Assembly: GCA_021780905.1 (NCBI GenBank)
Contig: JAJXXW010000080.1
Location: 62,001 to 126,000 of the forward strand
Reading direction: 5' to 3'
DNA from: a bacterium
GTDB lineage: Bacteria; Verrucomicrobiota; Verrucomicrobiia; Limisphaerales; UBA11358
Length of the DNA: 64,000 bases
Notes under the pieces: generated by a model
The model's input: only the letters and a program-made list of their open reading frames with translations
What the model was told of the DNA's origin: nothing
Databases searched by the model: none
Part shown: positions 53,610 through 62,940 of the stretch, piece by piece
How the letters are laid out: the number at the start of each line of letters is the position of its first letter
Numbering within the stretch: the stretch's first letter is position 1
Translations under genes and position numbers: made by a program

Positions 53610-56204
53610 TCACGCCATCGCGCGGGCGATGCTGTTCCACCATTGATCGTGCAGTTCGGTGAGCGGGGCGGAGAATTCGCCAGTGGCGGTCTTCACCGTC
53701 AGCTTGTCGCCACCGACTTTGCCGATTTGAATCGCTGGAACGCCCATGAGCTTGGCGCGTTCGACGACTTTCACGGCGTCGAGCGCCTTGCAACTGATGA
53801 CGACGCGCGATTGCGTTTCGCCAAAAAGCAAGGCGTCCAGCCGGTGGGGTGAGGCTACTGACGAGCCGTCGTCCGCCGCACCATCGGCTCGCGAGGACGC
53901 TCGCCCCACCGATGAAAGATCAATCGTCGCGCCGAGGAGACGCGGCGTTTCGCGGGCGATGAGCTGGCTGATGCAGCTCTCCGCGAGCGCGACAACGAGG
54001 CCGCCTTCGCTGCAATCGTGCGCGCTCTTCACGAGGCCGGATTGGATCAGGCCGATAAGCGTGGTGTGCAGCGTCTTCGCGACTTCGAGGTCGCAACGCG
54101 GCGGCGAACCGTTCTTCTGGCCGTGGACGACTTGCAGATACGCGCTGCCGCCGAGGCCGAAGATCGGATCGGCCTTGTCCATCGCTTCGCCGAGCAGGAT
54201 GATGGCGTCGCCTTCGTCCTTGAACCATTGCGTGGTGACGTGTTCCGGCTTGTCGATGAGGCCGACGACGGAAATCGTGGGCGTCGGATCAATCGGGCCG
54301 GCGGGACTTTGATTATAGAGCGAGCAATTGCCGCCGGTGACGGGCGCATTAAAGGCTTTGCAACCTTCTGCCAGACCGCGCACGGATTCCTTGATCTGCC
54401 AGAACAGCTCGGGCTTGAGCGGGCTGGGCATGTTGAGATTGTCCGTCGCGCCAAGCGGAATCGCACCGGAGCAAGCGAGATTGCGGCACGCTTCGGCCAC
54501 GGCAATTTTCGCGCCTTCGTAAGGATCGAGATAAACGTAACCGCCGTTGCAATCCACGGTCATGGCGATGAGCTTTTCTTTGAACTGGGTGGAACAGGCC
54601 ACCGGCCTGTTCTGGTCGGCTACCAGCCGGTCAGAAGCTTCCGGCAAGTTGCCGGAAGCAGCGGGCGAGTCGCCCGCTCCACCCTGCACAGGAAGTGAAT
54701 CCGTCTTGATGCGGATGACTGCGGCGTCGCTGCCGGGCAACACGACCGAGCCGTCGCGCACTTGATGATCGTATTGGCGATAGACCCAGTTCTTCGACGC
54801 GATGCTCGGCCACGCGAGCAGCTTTTTCAAAACATCTGCCGGCGCAGTCGTGTCGGCGATGCCGTCGAGACGGAAGGCGCGGACATCTTTCAAATATGCA
54901 GGCTCAACAGCTTCGCGCTGATACACCGGCGATTCGTCGGCGATTTTCCGCGCGGGAATGTCCACGACGAGTTTGCCGCCGTGGCGCACCTTCATGTGGC
55001 CGGTGTCGGTGATGATGCCGATCTCGGCCCACGGCAAATCCCACTTGTCGAAAATTCGTTTCACTTCCTCTTCGCGACCCTTGTGGACGACGATGAGCAT
55101 GCGCTCCTGCGATTCCGAAAGCATGAGTTCGTAGCTGCTCATGTTCGCGGCGCGTTGCGGAACTTTATCCAATTCGATCTCGATGCCCGTGCCGGCGCGT
55201 GCGGCCATTTCGCAGGTGGAACAGGTCAAACCCGCCGCGCCCATGTCCTGCATGCCGGCGACCGCGCCCGTGGCGAGCAGTTCGAGGCACGCTTCGCACA
55301 CGAGTTTTTCCATAAACGGATCGCCGACCTGCACCGCGCCGCGCTGTTGCTCGGCAGATTCCTCGGTCAAATCCTGCGACGCAAACGCCGCGCCCGCGAG
55401 ACCATCGCGCCCCGTCGCCGGGCCGACGTAAAACACAGGATTGCCCACGCCCTTGGCCGCGCCGCGCGTGATCTGTTCATGCCGCAGCACGCCGAGGCAA
55501 AACGCGTTCACGAGCGGATTGCCCTGATACGTCTTGTCGAAATACACCTCGCCCGCGACGGTCGGAATGCCAAAGCAATTGCCGTAATGCGCAATGCCGC
55601 TGACAACACCGGCGAACAATCTCCGATTTTTGGCAATTTCAGCTTTTGTGCTTTGGGGATCACGCGCGCCCTCGCGCGTTGCGGACGACGCCCCGTCGTT
55701 CGCTTTTGCGGTTGACGAGGCGTCAACCGCTGCGCCCGAGGCGGGCGCGCTCCCCATTTCCGCTTTCCGCTTTCCGCTTTCCGCCTTTTCTTCCGTGATT
55801 GGCCCAAACCGCAGCGAGTTCACTGCGCAGACCGGCCTTGCGCCCATCGTGAAGATGTCGCGCACGATGCCGCCGACGCCGGTGGTCGCGCCCTGGAACG
55901 GCTCGACCGCGCTCGGATGATTGTGCGACTCGATCTTGAACGCGATGGCGACGCCGTCGCCGATGTCAATGATGCCGGCGTTTTCCTCGCCCGCGCCGAC
56001 GAGGATCTTGGGCGACTTGGTGGGGAAGGTTTTGAGCAGCGGCTTGGTGTTTTTGTAGCTGCAATGCTCGCTCCACATCACGGAAAAGATGCCCAGCTCG
56101 GTGTAGCTCGGCGTGCGGCCGAGGATTTCCACGGCGTGGGCGTATTCTTCCGGCGTGAGGTTGTGTTTGGCAACCAACTCTGGGGTGATGGCGGGTTCGG
56201 TCAT
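53610..56204 (-). CDS. purL: Phosphoribosylformylglycinamidine synthase subunit PurL, with three in-frame repeat insertions
   Basis: ATP-dependent synthetase subunit of FGAM synthase, working with PurS and PurQ. Family sequence starts [20 protein letters not shown], with the catalytic His in WSEHCSYKN and [18 protein letters not shown] later. At 864 residues it is about 120 longer than small-type PurL (about 740). The excess is three low-complexity stretches: [20 protein letters not shown] (55657-55784), [20 protein letters not shown] (54587-54684) and [20 protein letters not shown] (53843-53910), each coded by a multi-hairpin repeat. All lie in loops between conserved blocks, so activity is probably kept. 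Confidence 0.96.
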   Translation of the reverse strand: MTEPAITPELVAKHNLTPEEYAHAVEILGRTPSYTELGIFSVMWSEHCSYKNTKPLLKTFPTKSPKILVGAGEENAGIIDIGDGVAIAFKIESHNHPSAVEPFQGATTGVGGIVRDIFTMGARPVCAVNSLRFGPITEEKAESGKRKAEMGSAPASGAAVDASSTAKANDGASSATREGARDPQSTKAEIAKNRRLFAGVVSGIAHYGNCFGIPTVAGEVYFDKTYQGNPLVNAFCLGVLRHEQITRGAAKGVGNPVFYVGPATGRDGLAGAAFASQDLTEESAEQQRGAVQVGDPFMEKLVCEACLELLATGAVAGMQDMGAAGLTCSTCEMAARAGTGIEIELDKVPQRAANMSSYELMLSESQERMLIVVHKGREEEVKRIFDKWDLPWAEIGIITDTGHMKVRHGGKLVVDIPARKIADESPVYQREAVEPAYLKDVRAFRLDGIADTTAPADVLKKLLAWPSIASKNWVYRQYDHQVRDGSVVLPGSDAAVIRIKTDSLPVQGGAGDSPAASGNLPEASDRLVADQNRPVACSTQFKEKLIAMTVDCNGGYVYLDPYEGAKIAVAEACRNLACSGAIPLGATDNLNMPSPLKPELFWQIKESVRGLAEGCKAFNAPVTGGNCSLYNQSPAGPIDPTPTISVVGLIDKPEHVTTQWFKDEGDAIILLGEAMDKADPIFGLGGSAYLQVVHGQKNGSPPRCDLEVAKTLHTTLIGLIQSGLVKSAHDCSEGGLVVALAESCISQLIARETPRLLGATIDLSSVGRASSRADGAADDGSSVASPHRLDALLFGETQSRVVISCKALDAVKVVERAKLMGVPAIQIGKVGGDKLTVKTATGEFSAPLTELHDQWWNSIARAMA
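53843..53910 (-). repeat. Multi-hairpin element C inside purL
   Basis: The ends GGTGGGG/CCCCACC are inverted (longer match GGTGGGGTGAGG against GGTGGGGCGAGC). The inner stem GACGA/TCGTC is present. It is translated as [15 protein letters not shown] and on. Confidence 0.8.
54587..54684 (-). repeat. Multi-hairpin element B inside purL
   Basis: The ends GGGTGGA/TCCACCC are inverted. Inside are four hairpins in a row: AACAGGCC/GGCCTGTT, CGGCT/AGCCG, GCTTCCGGCAA/TTGCCGGAAGC and AGCGGGCGA/TCGCCCGCT. All but the second have long perfect arms. Confidence 0.85.
55657..55753 (-). repeat. Multi-hairpin element A inside purL
   Basis: It contains GGTTGACG-AGG-CGTCAACC, CGACG/CGTCG and a CGCGCGCCCTCGCGCG stem, with imperfectly inverted GC-rich ends. 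It is followed three bases later by the heptamer array. Confidence 0.75.
55757..55784 (-). repeat. Perfect heptanucleotide array inside purL
   Basis: Four exact copies of TTTCCGC on the plus strand (GCGGAAA on the coding strand), translated as [10 protein letters not shown]. Same unit length and copy number as the recG array. Confidence 0.85.
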
Positions 56205-56232
56205 GGAAAATAAATTTGGGAAAGTCGTTTGG

Positions 56233-56967
56233 CTACGGAGCGTTCTTCAGATGCGCTTCAATAATTTCTTTAACATAGCCTGGAATATTCTTCTGAAGTT
56301 CCGCCGTCCGTTTCTTTAACTGGTCGTAAGTCTTAATTTCTTCGCCCGTCCACATGATGTCGGCACGCCGGGCTTCGCGCATTGCGATGTGAGTGTAATT
56401 GTCGGGATACGCCCAATAGCAACCGCGACAAACTTCTGGCTTCTTCAATTCGAGCCAATTAACGCAATGCTCGCACGACCACGATTTCGCGCGATTGGCA
56501 GAGCCGCAGAGAAGCATGTAGTCTTCAGTCTTTTGAACGGCATCACGGATGTCACCCAGCACTTCAAACGGAATGCGGTGGTCAATTTGTAGATTGGCTT
56601 CAGGAAACGCCTCCAAGTAAATCGCGCAGCGTGCGCCTTGTTCGGCAACGAGCTTGGCCTTGAGTTCCTTGGCGAAAGCAGTTCGACCGAGTTGTTGTCC
56701 AAAACGTGCCTTCTTCGGATCACCGAAACGATACGCGGCAATTTTCCTCCCGTCGTTTCCTTCCACGCGAAACATCTCGATTGGAATTCCATGCTCTTTG
56801 ACATCTCGGACGGCTCGCGGAGGATGATTGTAGCCGTAAGTATCTTTCAAATCCTGCGTGGTGATAAAGCCGCGCTTGAGAATATGGTCGATGACCGTCT
56901 TCGGACGCTTGGCGGTGACAACCTTGCAAAGCTTCACGAATTCCGGCGACAACTTTGGCTTGCTCAT
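56233..56967 (-). CDS. HNH-type restriction endonuclease (probable type II)
   Basis: The 244 residues have an HNH nuclease core: [17 protein letters not shown] carries the catalytic His region, and [14 protein letters not shown] the Asn region. Zinc-ribbon-like cysteines lie in CEHCVNW and CRGCYW. An N-terminal helix-turn-helix-like part ([20 protein letters not shown]) may bind DNA. It overlaps the adenine methylase gene by four bases (ATGA), the normal arrangement of a restriction-modification pair. The recognition sequence is unknown. Composition is more AT-rich than the pur genes around it. Confidence 0.85.
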   Translation of the reverse strand: MSKPKLSPEFVKLCKVVTAKRPKTVIDHILKRGFITTQDLKDTYGYNHPPRAVRDVKEHGIPIEMFRVEGNDGRKIAAYRFGDPKKARFGQQLGRTAFAKELKAKLVAEQGARCAIYLEAFPEANLQIDHRIPFEVLGDIRDAVQKTEDYMLLCGSANRAKSWSCEHCVNWLELKKPEVCRGCYWAYPDNYTHIAMREARRADIMWTGEEIKTYDQLKKRTAELQKNIPGYVKEIIEAHLKNAP

Positions 56968-57875
56968 CGCTTGGCCTCCAAAAAAGCAAGTTGTTCGACA
57001 GTTTTTCGCGGATAACTGCGCCGTAGATTCAGTTTTTCGGCAAGTGCTGGCGAAAGATAAAGCGATTCAACTGTGACTTCATCACGTCCCAGCAAAGTAG
57101 CTTGAGACGATCTTCCGGCCTTCAGTTCGACAAGGTGCAACCGCAATCGCTCTGGTAAACGCCGACCATGCTCCTTTTCACCAGTCCAGCCATCGTAACT
57201 GACAAGGTAGCTGATATTGCGGAAGTTCAAGGTTTCCAAGACTTCCACAAACTCGTCGAACAAAACGCTTTTCAAATAGCGCGGATCACGGCTGCCGCAG
57301 ACTCCTTGATACGGCGGGTCTAAATAAATCAAATCGTCAGTCGTCGCTTGCGCGACAACTTCTTTGTAATCAAGACAGGCAATTTTTGTCTTCCCACGCA
57401 AAAGGTGCGATGCGCCAAGTATTTGCTGCCGCATTGTCTCCGGCAACGAACCCATCCGACGATTATCAGGGCTTTGATTGAACTCGCCGCTCGCATTGTA
57501 GCGAACCGAGGCTTTTACGCACCGAGCAAGCAGGTAAAGAAAATGATCAGGCTTGCCGTCGCGATTGAACTCGTCCCTGACTTGATCGTAATACTCCCGC
57601 CGGTCGTCATGCTGCGCATTCCAAAGTTGTTCGTATTGCTTAGCGAGCTTGTCCGGCGAATGAATGATTGCGCGCCAAAGATCAACCAACGGCTTGTTCA
57701 AATCGCTGATGAGATAATGAGAAGCAGCATTTCGAGCCGCCGCCGCCAACGTCATCGCGGCAGAACCGGCAAAAGGCTCGATGAGCGTGTCCACATGCTC
57801 CGGAAAATAATCTAGGATAGCATTCGCGAGGTTGCGTTTGCTGCCTTGATACGGAATTGGATGTGGAACTTTCAT
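56964..57875 (-). CDS. DNA adenine-N6 methyltransferase (Dam/M.DpnII-like)
   Basis: SAM binding: IPYQGSKRNLANAILDYFP and EPFAGSAAMTLAA. Catalytic motif: IYLDPPYQG. The order (FxGxG before DPPY) is the alpha class used by Dam-type enzymes. The 303 residues start at the ATG 57875; a GTG one codon upstream is less likely. A four-codon frame MKVL ends over this ATG. The gene is transcribed with the HNH endonuclease and sits between purQ and purL. It protects host DNA from the partner nuclease. Confidence 0.92.
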   Translation of the reverse strand: MKVPHPIPYQGSKRNLANAILDYFPEHVDTLIEPFAGSAAMTLAAAARNAASHYLISDLNKPLVDLWRAIIHSPDKLAKQYEQLWNAQHDDRREYYDQVRDEFNRDGKPDHFLYLLARCVKASVRYNASGEFNQSPDNRRMGSLPETMRQQILGASHLLRGKTKIACLDYKEVVAQATTDDLIYLDPPYQGVCGSRDPRYLKSVLFDEFVEVLETLNFRNISYLVSYDGWTGEKEHGRRLPERLRLHLVELKAGRSSQATLLGRDEVTVESLYLSPALAEKLNLRRSYPRKTVEQLAFLEAKR

Positions 57876-57889
57876 CACAAAACTTTCAT
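57875..57889 (-). promoter_or_regulatory. Duplicated start with four-codon leader before the methylase
   Basis: The sequence ATGAAAGTT occurs twice, 14 bases apart. The first copy encodes only MKVL, and its TGA overlaps the second ATG (TGATG), the true methylase start. This can couple or limit methylase translation. The upstream AT-rich stretch (57890-57970) probably holds the promoter. Confidence 0.5.
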
Positions 57890-57973
57890 CACAAATTTAT
57901 CAGCACTTCAATTATCGTATTTAGCACTTTTTCTGTAAAAAAAGCAAAAAAGTCTATAGCTCACTATGCACTT

Positions 57974-58684
57974 TTAGGCTGCCGTCGCGACGGTTTTGCT
58001 TTTGAGCGCAGCGAAGATGCTTTCAAAAATCCATTTGCCGTCGTCGCTGCCGAGCAGCGGTTCGCAGGCGCGTTCGGGATGCGGCATCAGGCCGGCCACG
58101 TTGCGCTTTTCATTGCAGATGCCGGCGATGTTTTGCAGCGCGCCGTTCGGATTCGCGCCGTCGGTCAGGTTTCCGTCCTTATCGCAATACTGCCACAGGA
58201 TCTGGTTATTGGCCTTGAGCTTCGCGAGCGTTGCTTCGTCGGCAAAATAACAGCCTTCGCCGTGGGCTATGGGCACGCGGAGAATTTTTCCCGCCGGAAT
58301 CTTGCTGGTGAACGGCGAATCGTTCGTGGCGGTTTTTAGGAAAATGTATTCGCAGTGGAACTGCAGATCGCGGTTGCGGATGAGCGCGCCGGGCAGCAGG
58401 CCGGCCTCGGTGAGGACTTGAAAGCCGTTGCAGATGCCGAGGACGAGGCCGCCGTTGTCGGCGAATTGTTTCACAGCCTGCATCACGGGGCTGAACCGCG
58501 CGATCGCGCCGCAGCGCAGATAATCGCCGTAGCTGAAACCGCCGGGCACGATGACGCAGTCGGCGTCGCCAAGCGAGGCGTCCTTGTGCCAGACGAGCCG
58601 CGCGGAATGACCAAGGTGTTGCAGCGCGTGGACGGCGTCCTGATCGCAGTTGCTGGCGGGAAATTGTAAGACTGAAAAATTCAT
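57974..58684 (-). CDS. purQ: Phosphoribosylformylglycinamidine synthase subunit PurQ (glutaminase)
   Basis: Class I glutamine amidotransferase that supplies ammonia to PurL. The nucleophile Cys lies in [15 protein letters not shown], and the His and Glu of the triad in PHPERACEP. The 236-residue length is normal. The start is at [20 protein letters not shown]. PurS is upstream on the same strand; PurL is downstream but separated by the restriction-modification pair. Confidence 0.96.
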   Translation of the reverse strand: MNFSVLQFPASNCDQDAVHALQHLGHSARLVWHKDASLGDADCVIVPGGFSYGDYLRCGAIARFSPVMQAVKQFADNGGLVLGICNGFQVLTEAGLLPGALIRNRDLQFHCEYIFLKTATNDSPFTSKIPAGKILRVPIAHGEGCYFADEATLAKLKANNQILWQYCDKDGNLTDGANPNGALQNIAGICNEKRNVAGLMPHPERACEPLLGSDDGKWIFESIFAALKSKTVATAA

Positions 58685-58799
58685 AAAATCATTTCGTCCG
58701 CAGATGGCGCAGATTTCCGCAGATTATTTTTTTGAATCGGTGCAATCAGCGTAAACTGCGGATTGAAACTTTGCGTCTCCGCGTCTCGGCGGTTCAAAT

Positions 58800-59045
58800 T
58801 CATTCAACGATTTCCAATTTGTAATCTTCGATGACCGGGTTGCTCAACAGCCTGTGCGCCGCGTCGTTCAATGCTTTTGTCGCCGCCGCCTTGTCGGTGC
58901 CGGGCGCGAGGTCGATCTCGATATATTTGCCGATGTGGACGCCGGTGACGCCGGAGTAGCCCATGTGTTCGAGGGCTTTTTTGACGGTGATGCCCTGGGG
59001 GTCAACGACCGCCTTTTTGGGTGTGATGATGATTTTGGCTTTCAT
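58800..59045 (-). CDS. purS: Phosphoribosylformylglycinamidine synthase subunit PurS
   Basis: Small 81-residue subunit that bridges PurQ and PurL. Family segments are VVDPQGITVKKALEHMGY and VTGVHIGKYIEIDL. It is the first gene of the purS-purQ-(RM)-purL series. Its gap to purQ (115 bases) contains three CGCAGAT units at 58699, 58708 and 58718. Confidence 0.93.
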   Translation of the reverse strand: MKAKIIITPKKAVVDPQGITVKKALEHMGYSGVTGVHIGKYIEIDLAPGTDKAAATKALNDAAHRLLSNPVIEDYKLEIVE

Positions 59046-59265
59046 GTGCGACGGGAATTTCCCCGCGAAAAATCTGAAGCCATGATGGCGAAAATAGCTG
59101 GCCGCTGCGAGCAGTTTTTGCGCGTTGATAATTATTCACGCTGGCCATTGTTGAACAGCGTTTGCGGCGGCGGCATCTTTTTTCGTGAATTTACGGCTCA
59201 ATCGTTGCTTTCGATGGTTTGGCACGGCGCAAGCTGGATTCATTGGAGACTGAAAAATAGTGGCC

Positions 59266-59826
59266 ATGAAAAATCAGAATACAGAACCGTCAGCGTCTTC
59301 CGCGTCCGCCGGCCTCACCGTCTGGATGGTGGACGACAACCCGGGAGTGCGCCGCGCGCTGAAAGATCTGCTCGCTTGGTGCGCCAGCGTGCGCTGCACC
59401 GGGGAATTTCATTCACCGAACGCAGTATTGAGCGCGCTCGCCAGCCGGCCCGGCCCGGACGCCATTTTGCTCGACATTCAGATGGGCGAAGCGAACGGAC
59501 TGAACGCCATCCGCCCCATCAAGGCGCTTTCCCGGCACACGCAGGTGGTGATGTTCACCACCTTTTACGATCCGGAATCCAAACGGCGTGCGCTGGTCAA
59601 CGGCGCGACGGATTTCCTGCTGAAAAGCGCACCGTTTGAAAAAATCGTCGCCGCGCTCGAAACCGCCGCCAAAAATCCCGCGCCGCACCTGAAAAATTCC
59701 CGGCCGACCGCCACGGTGGTGCCGGGCCATTCCACCGGTTGCGGCCGGCGCCGGTTGTTGTGGCTGGATCAATGCCTTGATCTGTTTTCAGTCCGCAAAC
59801 GTCTGCGCACGCCCTCGGCGCGCTGA
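59266..59826 (+). CDS. Response regulator receiver protein without a clear output domain
   Basis: The receiver domain (about 17-135) has the acidic pocket WMVDDNPGVRRAL, the phosphorylation Asp in AILLDIQMGEANGL, the Thr in VVMFTTFYDP and the Lys in FLLKSAPF. The last 50 residues (GCGRRRLLWLDQCLDLFSVR and on) are Arg-rich and unlike a LuxR or other DNA-binding domain; this could be a single-domain regulator or a gene with a shifted 3' end. No histidine kinase is adjacent. It lies divergent from purS. Confidence 0.85.
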   Translation: MKNQNTEPSASSASAGLTVWMVDDNPGVRRALKDLLAWCASVRCTGEFHSPNAVLSALASRPGPDAILLDIQMGEANGLNAIRPIKALSRHTQVVMFTTFYDPESKRRALVNGATDFLLKSAPFEKIVAALETAAKNPAPHLKNSRPTATVVPGHSTGCGRRRLLWLDQCLDLFSVRKRLRTPSAR

Positions 59827-59935
59827 CGGGGAGGTGTTGAATGGGTAGTGGCAACCGCCCGAAATTCATGCCGCCGGAGGATTTTGCGGAGAAGCGGGGT
59901 TGAAATCTGCGGACATTTGCGCGAGAGTGGCGGTC

Positions 59936-61501
59936 ATGCGAATCTTGAATTCACCGGCCCAGGCCAACGGCGGCAACGGCGACCGCAAAAATCTCGACGC
60001 CTGCACCATTGTCATCTTCGGCGCGAGCGGCGACCTGACCGCGCGCAAGCTGATTCCCGCGCTTTATCACCTGTTCAAGGAAAATCAGATGCCGGCTGAT
60101 TTTCGCGTGGTCGGTTTTGCGCGCCGAGAGAAGACTGACGCCTCATGGCGCACGGAATTGCGCGCGGCGCTCGACCAGTTTTCCCGCACGAAGCCGGTGG
60201 ACGAGAAAGTCTGGGCGGCGTTTGCCAACAATTTATTTTACTGCCAGGGTGATCTGACCGACGACGCGGCCTACAAAAAACTGGAAACGCAGTTGGCCGG
60301 GTTTGGCAGCGGGCCGCTGCGCGAAAACCTGCTGTTTTACCTGGCGATTTCGCCGAGCCAGTTTGGTGAAGTGGTGGAGCAGGTTCACCGCTGCGGGCTG
60401 TTGAACAAGGAAGGCTCCGCCTGGCAGCGCATCGTCGTTGAGAAGCCGTTCGGCCATGACCTCGCCTCCGCGCAGGAGCTGAACCGCGAGCTGACGCGCT
60501 ACGCGCACGAACAGCAGGTTTTCCGCATTGACCATTATCTCGGCAAGGAAACGGTGCAGAACATTTTGATGTTCCGCTTCTCCAACTCCATTTTCGAGCG
60601 CCTGTGGAATCGCGAATCCGTGGATCATGTGCAAATCACCGTCTCCGAAAAAATCGGTGTCGGCGACCGCGGCGGTTATTACGAGGAAGCGGGCGCGCTG
60701 CGCGACATGGTGCAAAACCACATGCTGCAAGTGCTCTCGCTGATCGCGATGGAACCGCCAGTGTCGCTTGAGGCCGAGGCCGTGCGCGACGAAAAAGTCA
60801 AGCTGCTCAAATCCATCCGGGAGCTTTCGCCGGCGGATGTCGGGAAACAAATCGTCCGCGGCCAGTATTTCGCCGGCGCGGTGAACGGCGATCCGCGCCC
60901 CGGTTACCGGCAGGAAGTCAAGGTCAAGCCGGATTCAAACGTCGAGACGTTCGTCGCGTTGAAACTGTTCATTGACAACTGGCGCTGGAGCGGCGTGCCG
61001 TTTTATCTGCGCACCGGCAAAAATCTGCCGCAGAGCGCGAGCGAGGTGCGCATCCAGTTCCGACCCACGCCGAATGTGTTGTTCGCGGCGCAATGCGGTT
61101 CGCAGCTTGATGCCAACGCGCTCACGCTGCGGCTGCAGCCGGACGAGGGCATTTACCTGCGCTTCAACGGCAAGGTGCCCGGCACGACCATCGACGTGCG
61201 ACCGGTGCGCATGCACTTCAGCTATGACGCGGAGTTCGGTGCCTACACGCCGGAAGCCTACGAACGCCTGCTGCTCGAGGCCATCGCCGGCGACGCCACG
61301 CTTTTTATTCGCCGCGACGAAGTGGAGACCGCCTGGAAGATTGCCGATGCTATCCGCACCGGCTGGGAACGCAAACCACTGACGAACCGCGAATTTTACG
61401 CCGCCGGAACCTGGGGGCCGATTGCCGCCGACGATCTGCTCGCGCAACTCGGCCACACCTGGCACGAGCCGCAGTTGCTGAAAAAACTAGCAAATCAATA
61501 A
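59936..61501 (+). CDS. zwf: Glucose-6-phosphate 1-dehydrogenase
   Basis: First oxidative step of the pentose phosphate pathway, making NADPH. The Rossmann motif is TIVIFGASGDLTARKLIPAL, and the substrate-binding and catalytic motif is FRIDHYLGKETVQN. The start at 59936 (MRILNSPAQANGG) gives 521 residues; an ATG at 59900 adds 12 more and is also possible. A terminator follows after 29 bases. The upstream gene is the response regulator on the same strand. Confidence 0.95.
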   Translation: MRILNSPAQANGGNGDRKNLDACTIVIFGASGDLTARKLIPALYHLFKENQMPADFRVVGFARREKTDASWRTELRAALDQFSRTKPVDEKVWAAFANNLFYCQGDLTDDAAYKKLETQLAGFGSGPLRENLLFYLAISPSQFGEVVEQVHRCGLLNKEGSAWQRIVVEKPFGHDLASAQELNRELTRYAHEQQVFRIDHYLGKETVQNILMFRFSNSIFERLWNRESVDHVQITVSEKIGVGDRGGYYEEAGALRDMVQNHMLQVLSLIAMEPPVSLEAEAVRDEKVKLLKSIRELSPADVGKQIVRGQYFAGAVNGDPRPGYRQEVKVKPDSNVETFVALKLFIDNWRWSGVPFYLRTGKNLPQSASEVRIQFRPTPNVLFAAQCGSQLDANALTLRLQPDEGIYLRFNGKVPGTTIDVRPVRMHFSYDAEFGAYTPEAYERLLLEAIAGDATLFIRRDEVETAWKIADAIRTGWERKPLTNREFYAAGTWGPIAADDLLAQLGHTWHEPQLLKKLANQ

Positions 61502-61530
61502 TGTCGGCCCCTGGTCGCCGACCGAATTGC

Positions 61531-61554
61531 AAACCCCGCGGTGCGGGTTTTCAG
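61531..61554 (+). terminator. Terminator after zwf
   Basis: Arms AAACCCCGC and GCGGGTTTT are joined by a GGT loop. One base is bulged. The T-run is short. Confidence 0.7.
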
Positions 61555-61921
61555 CCCGTTCCGCCGGGATATTCCAAGATGTTTTCAGCGCGGCGCCTTT
61601 TTTTTGTAACCAAACGGTTAATTAGGCGGGAGTGGTTTGCGGCCCCAAAAAAAATTTCAAAATAGTTTGAACTTTTTCCCGGCGGCGGCGTCTGAATGTA
61701 TGTTGTTTGAATTTCGCTGTCCGTTTAGGGTTGGCCTAGAGGTTGGGCTTGCGGCGCGGCTCGGACAGCGACCCCAAGTTGGTCGCGTCGCCCTTCTGAG
61801 CGCCTGGGTGAAGGCGTATTCAACCTCGTCACCGCGAAGGCCGGACGCAAGTCCGGCCTATCGCTTTTGGCCCGCGAATTCGGATTGATCGCCGCCCTCC
61901 ATCGGTTAAAATGACCCACGC
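61554..61921 (+). other. Intergenic stretch between zwf and accA with a hairpin cluster and a small inverted repeat
   Basis: No supported gene. It contains a perfect inverted repeat TAACC-AAAC-GGTTA (61607-61620), operator-like, and a multi-hairpin element at 61768-61859. The accA promoter probably lies here but no clear -35/-10 pair was found. Confidence 0.5.
61768..61859. repeat. Multi-hairpin element upstream of accA
   Basis: GCGACC-N7-GGTCGC (61768-61786), a GCGCCT/AGGCG hairpin (61800-61816) and AGGCCGGAC-GCAA-GTCCGGCCT (61838-61859). The last has a GNRA tetraloop if transcribed. It is similar in style to the elements in purL and recG. Confidence 0.65.
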
Positions 61922-62938
61922 ATGAAACACCGGCTCGATTTTGAAAAGCCCATTCTTGAATTGCAGGCCAAGCTGGCGGAATTGCGCGAACATCCGGAAA
62001 AACATTCCCTCGGGATCAGCTTCGACGAGGAAATCCGGATCATCGAGAAAAAAATCGAGGAGACCCGCCGGCAGATTTTTCAGAACCTCTCGCCTTGGCA
62101 GCGCGTTCAACTGGCGCGCCATCCCAAACGGCCCTACACGCTGGACTATATTCAGAAAACCTTCGCCGATTTCCAGGAGCTGCACGGCGACCGGCTGTTT
62201 GCTGAAGATCGAGCGATGGTCGGCGGCTTTGCCCGGCTCGGCGGTCATCATGTCATCGTCATTGGCACGCAGAAAGGCCGCGACACCAAGGAAAACATCC
62301 TGCGCAACTTCGGTTCCGCGCATCCGGAAGGCTACCGCAAGGCGCTCCGCCTGATGCGGTTGGCGAACAAGTTCGGCCTGCCCATCATCACCCTGATTGA
62401 CACGGCGGGCGCGTATCCCGGCGTTGGCGCGGAAGAACGGCACATCTCCGAGGCCATCGCCGTCAACCTGCGGGAAATGATTTTGCTCGAAGTGCCCGTT
62501 ATTGCCGCCGTCATCGGCGAAGGCGGCTCCGGCGGCGCGCTCGGCATCGGCGTCGCGGACCGGGTTTTGATTCTGGAGAACGCCTATTATTCCGTCATCA
62601 GCCCGGAAGGCTGCGCGGCGATTTTGTGGAAAGACCGTGCCAACGCCGCCAAGGCCGCCGCCGCGCTGCGCATCACGGCCAACGACTTGCTGGAACTCAA
62701 GCTGGTGGACGAGATCGTTCCCGAACCGCTCGGCGGCGCACATACGGATGCGGCCGCCACGGCGGCGGCGTTGAAAATGCATTTGCTCAGGCATCTGGAG
62801 GAAATCCTCGCCTGGCCGGTGCCGGAACGCCTGAAGCAGCGCTACGAAAAATTCCGCGCCCACGGCCATTTTGCCGAAAAATCCAACCCCGCCAACGAGA
62901 TGAAGCCCGTGCCGCAGCGCGCAGCGGTTGCCGCCTGA
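61922..62938 (+). CDS. accA: Acetyl-CoA carboxylase carboxyltransferase subunit alpha
   Basis: Transfers the carboxyl group from biotin to acetyl-CoA, with AccD. The 338 residues contain the alpha-subunit N-terminal helix (LDFEKPILELQAKLAELREH), the core TLIDTAGAYPGVGAEERH, and GEGGSGGALGIGVADRVLIL, which forms the oxyanion hole. Length is slightly above the typical 320. It is followed two bases later by the isomerase gene, so the two are probably one transcript. Confidence 0.96.
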   Translation: MKHRLDFEKPILELQAKLAELREHPEKHSLGISFDEEIRIIEKKIEETRRQIFQNLSPWQRVQLARHPKRPYTLDYIQKTFADFQELHGDRLFAEDRAMVGGFARLGGHHVIVIGTQKGRDTKENILRNFGSAHPEGYRKALRLMRLANKFGLPIITLIDTAGAYPGVGAEERHISEAIAVNLREMILLEVPVIAAVIGEGGSGGALGIGVADRVLILENAYYSVISPEGCAAILWKDRANAAKAAAALRITANDLLELKLVDEIVPEPLGGAHTDAAATAAALKMHLLRHLEEILAWPVPERLKQRYEKFRAHGHFAEKSNPANEMKPVPQRAAVAA

Positions 62939-62940
62939 CC

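Noticed and set aside
59839-59901. A 20-codon frame (MGSGNRPKFMPPEDFAEKRG) upstream of zwf as a leader peptide
   Set aside because: There is no codon bias toward a regulatory amino acid and no terminator hairpin before zwf.
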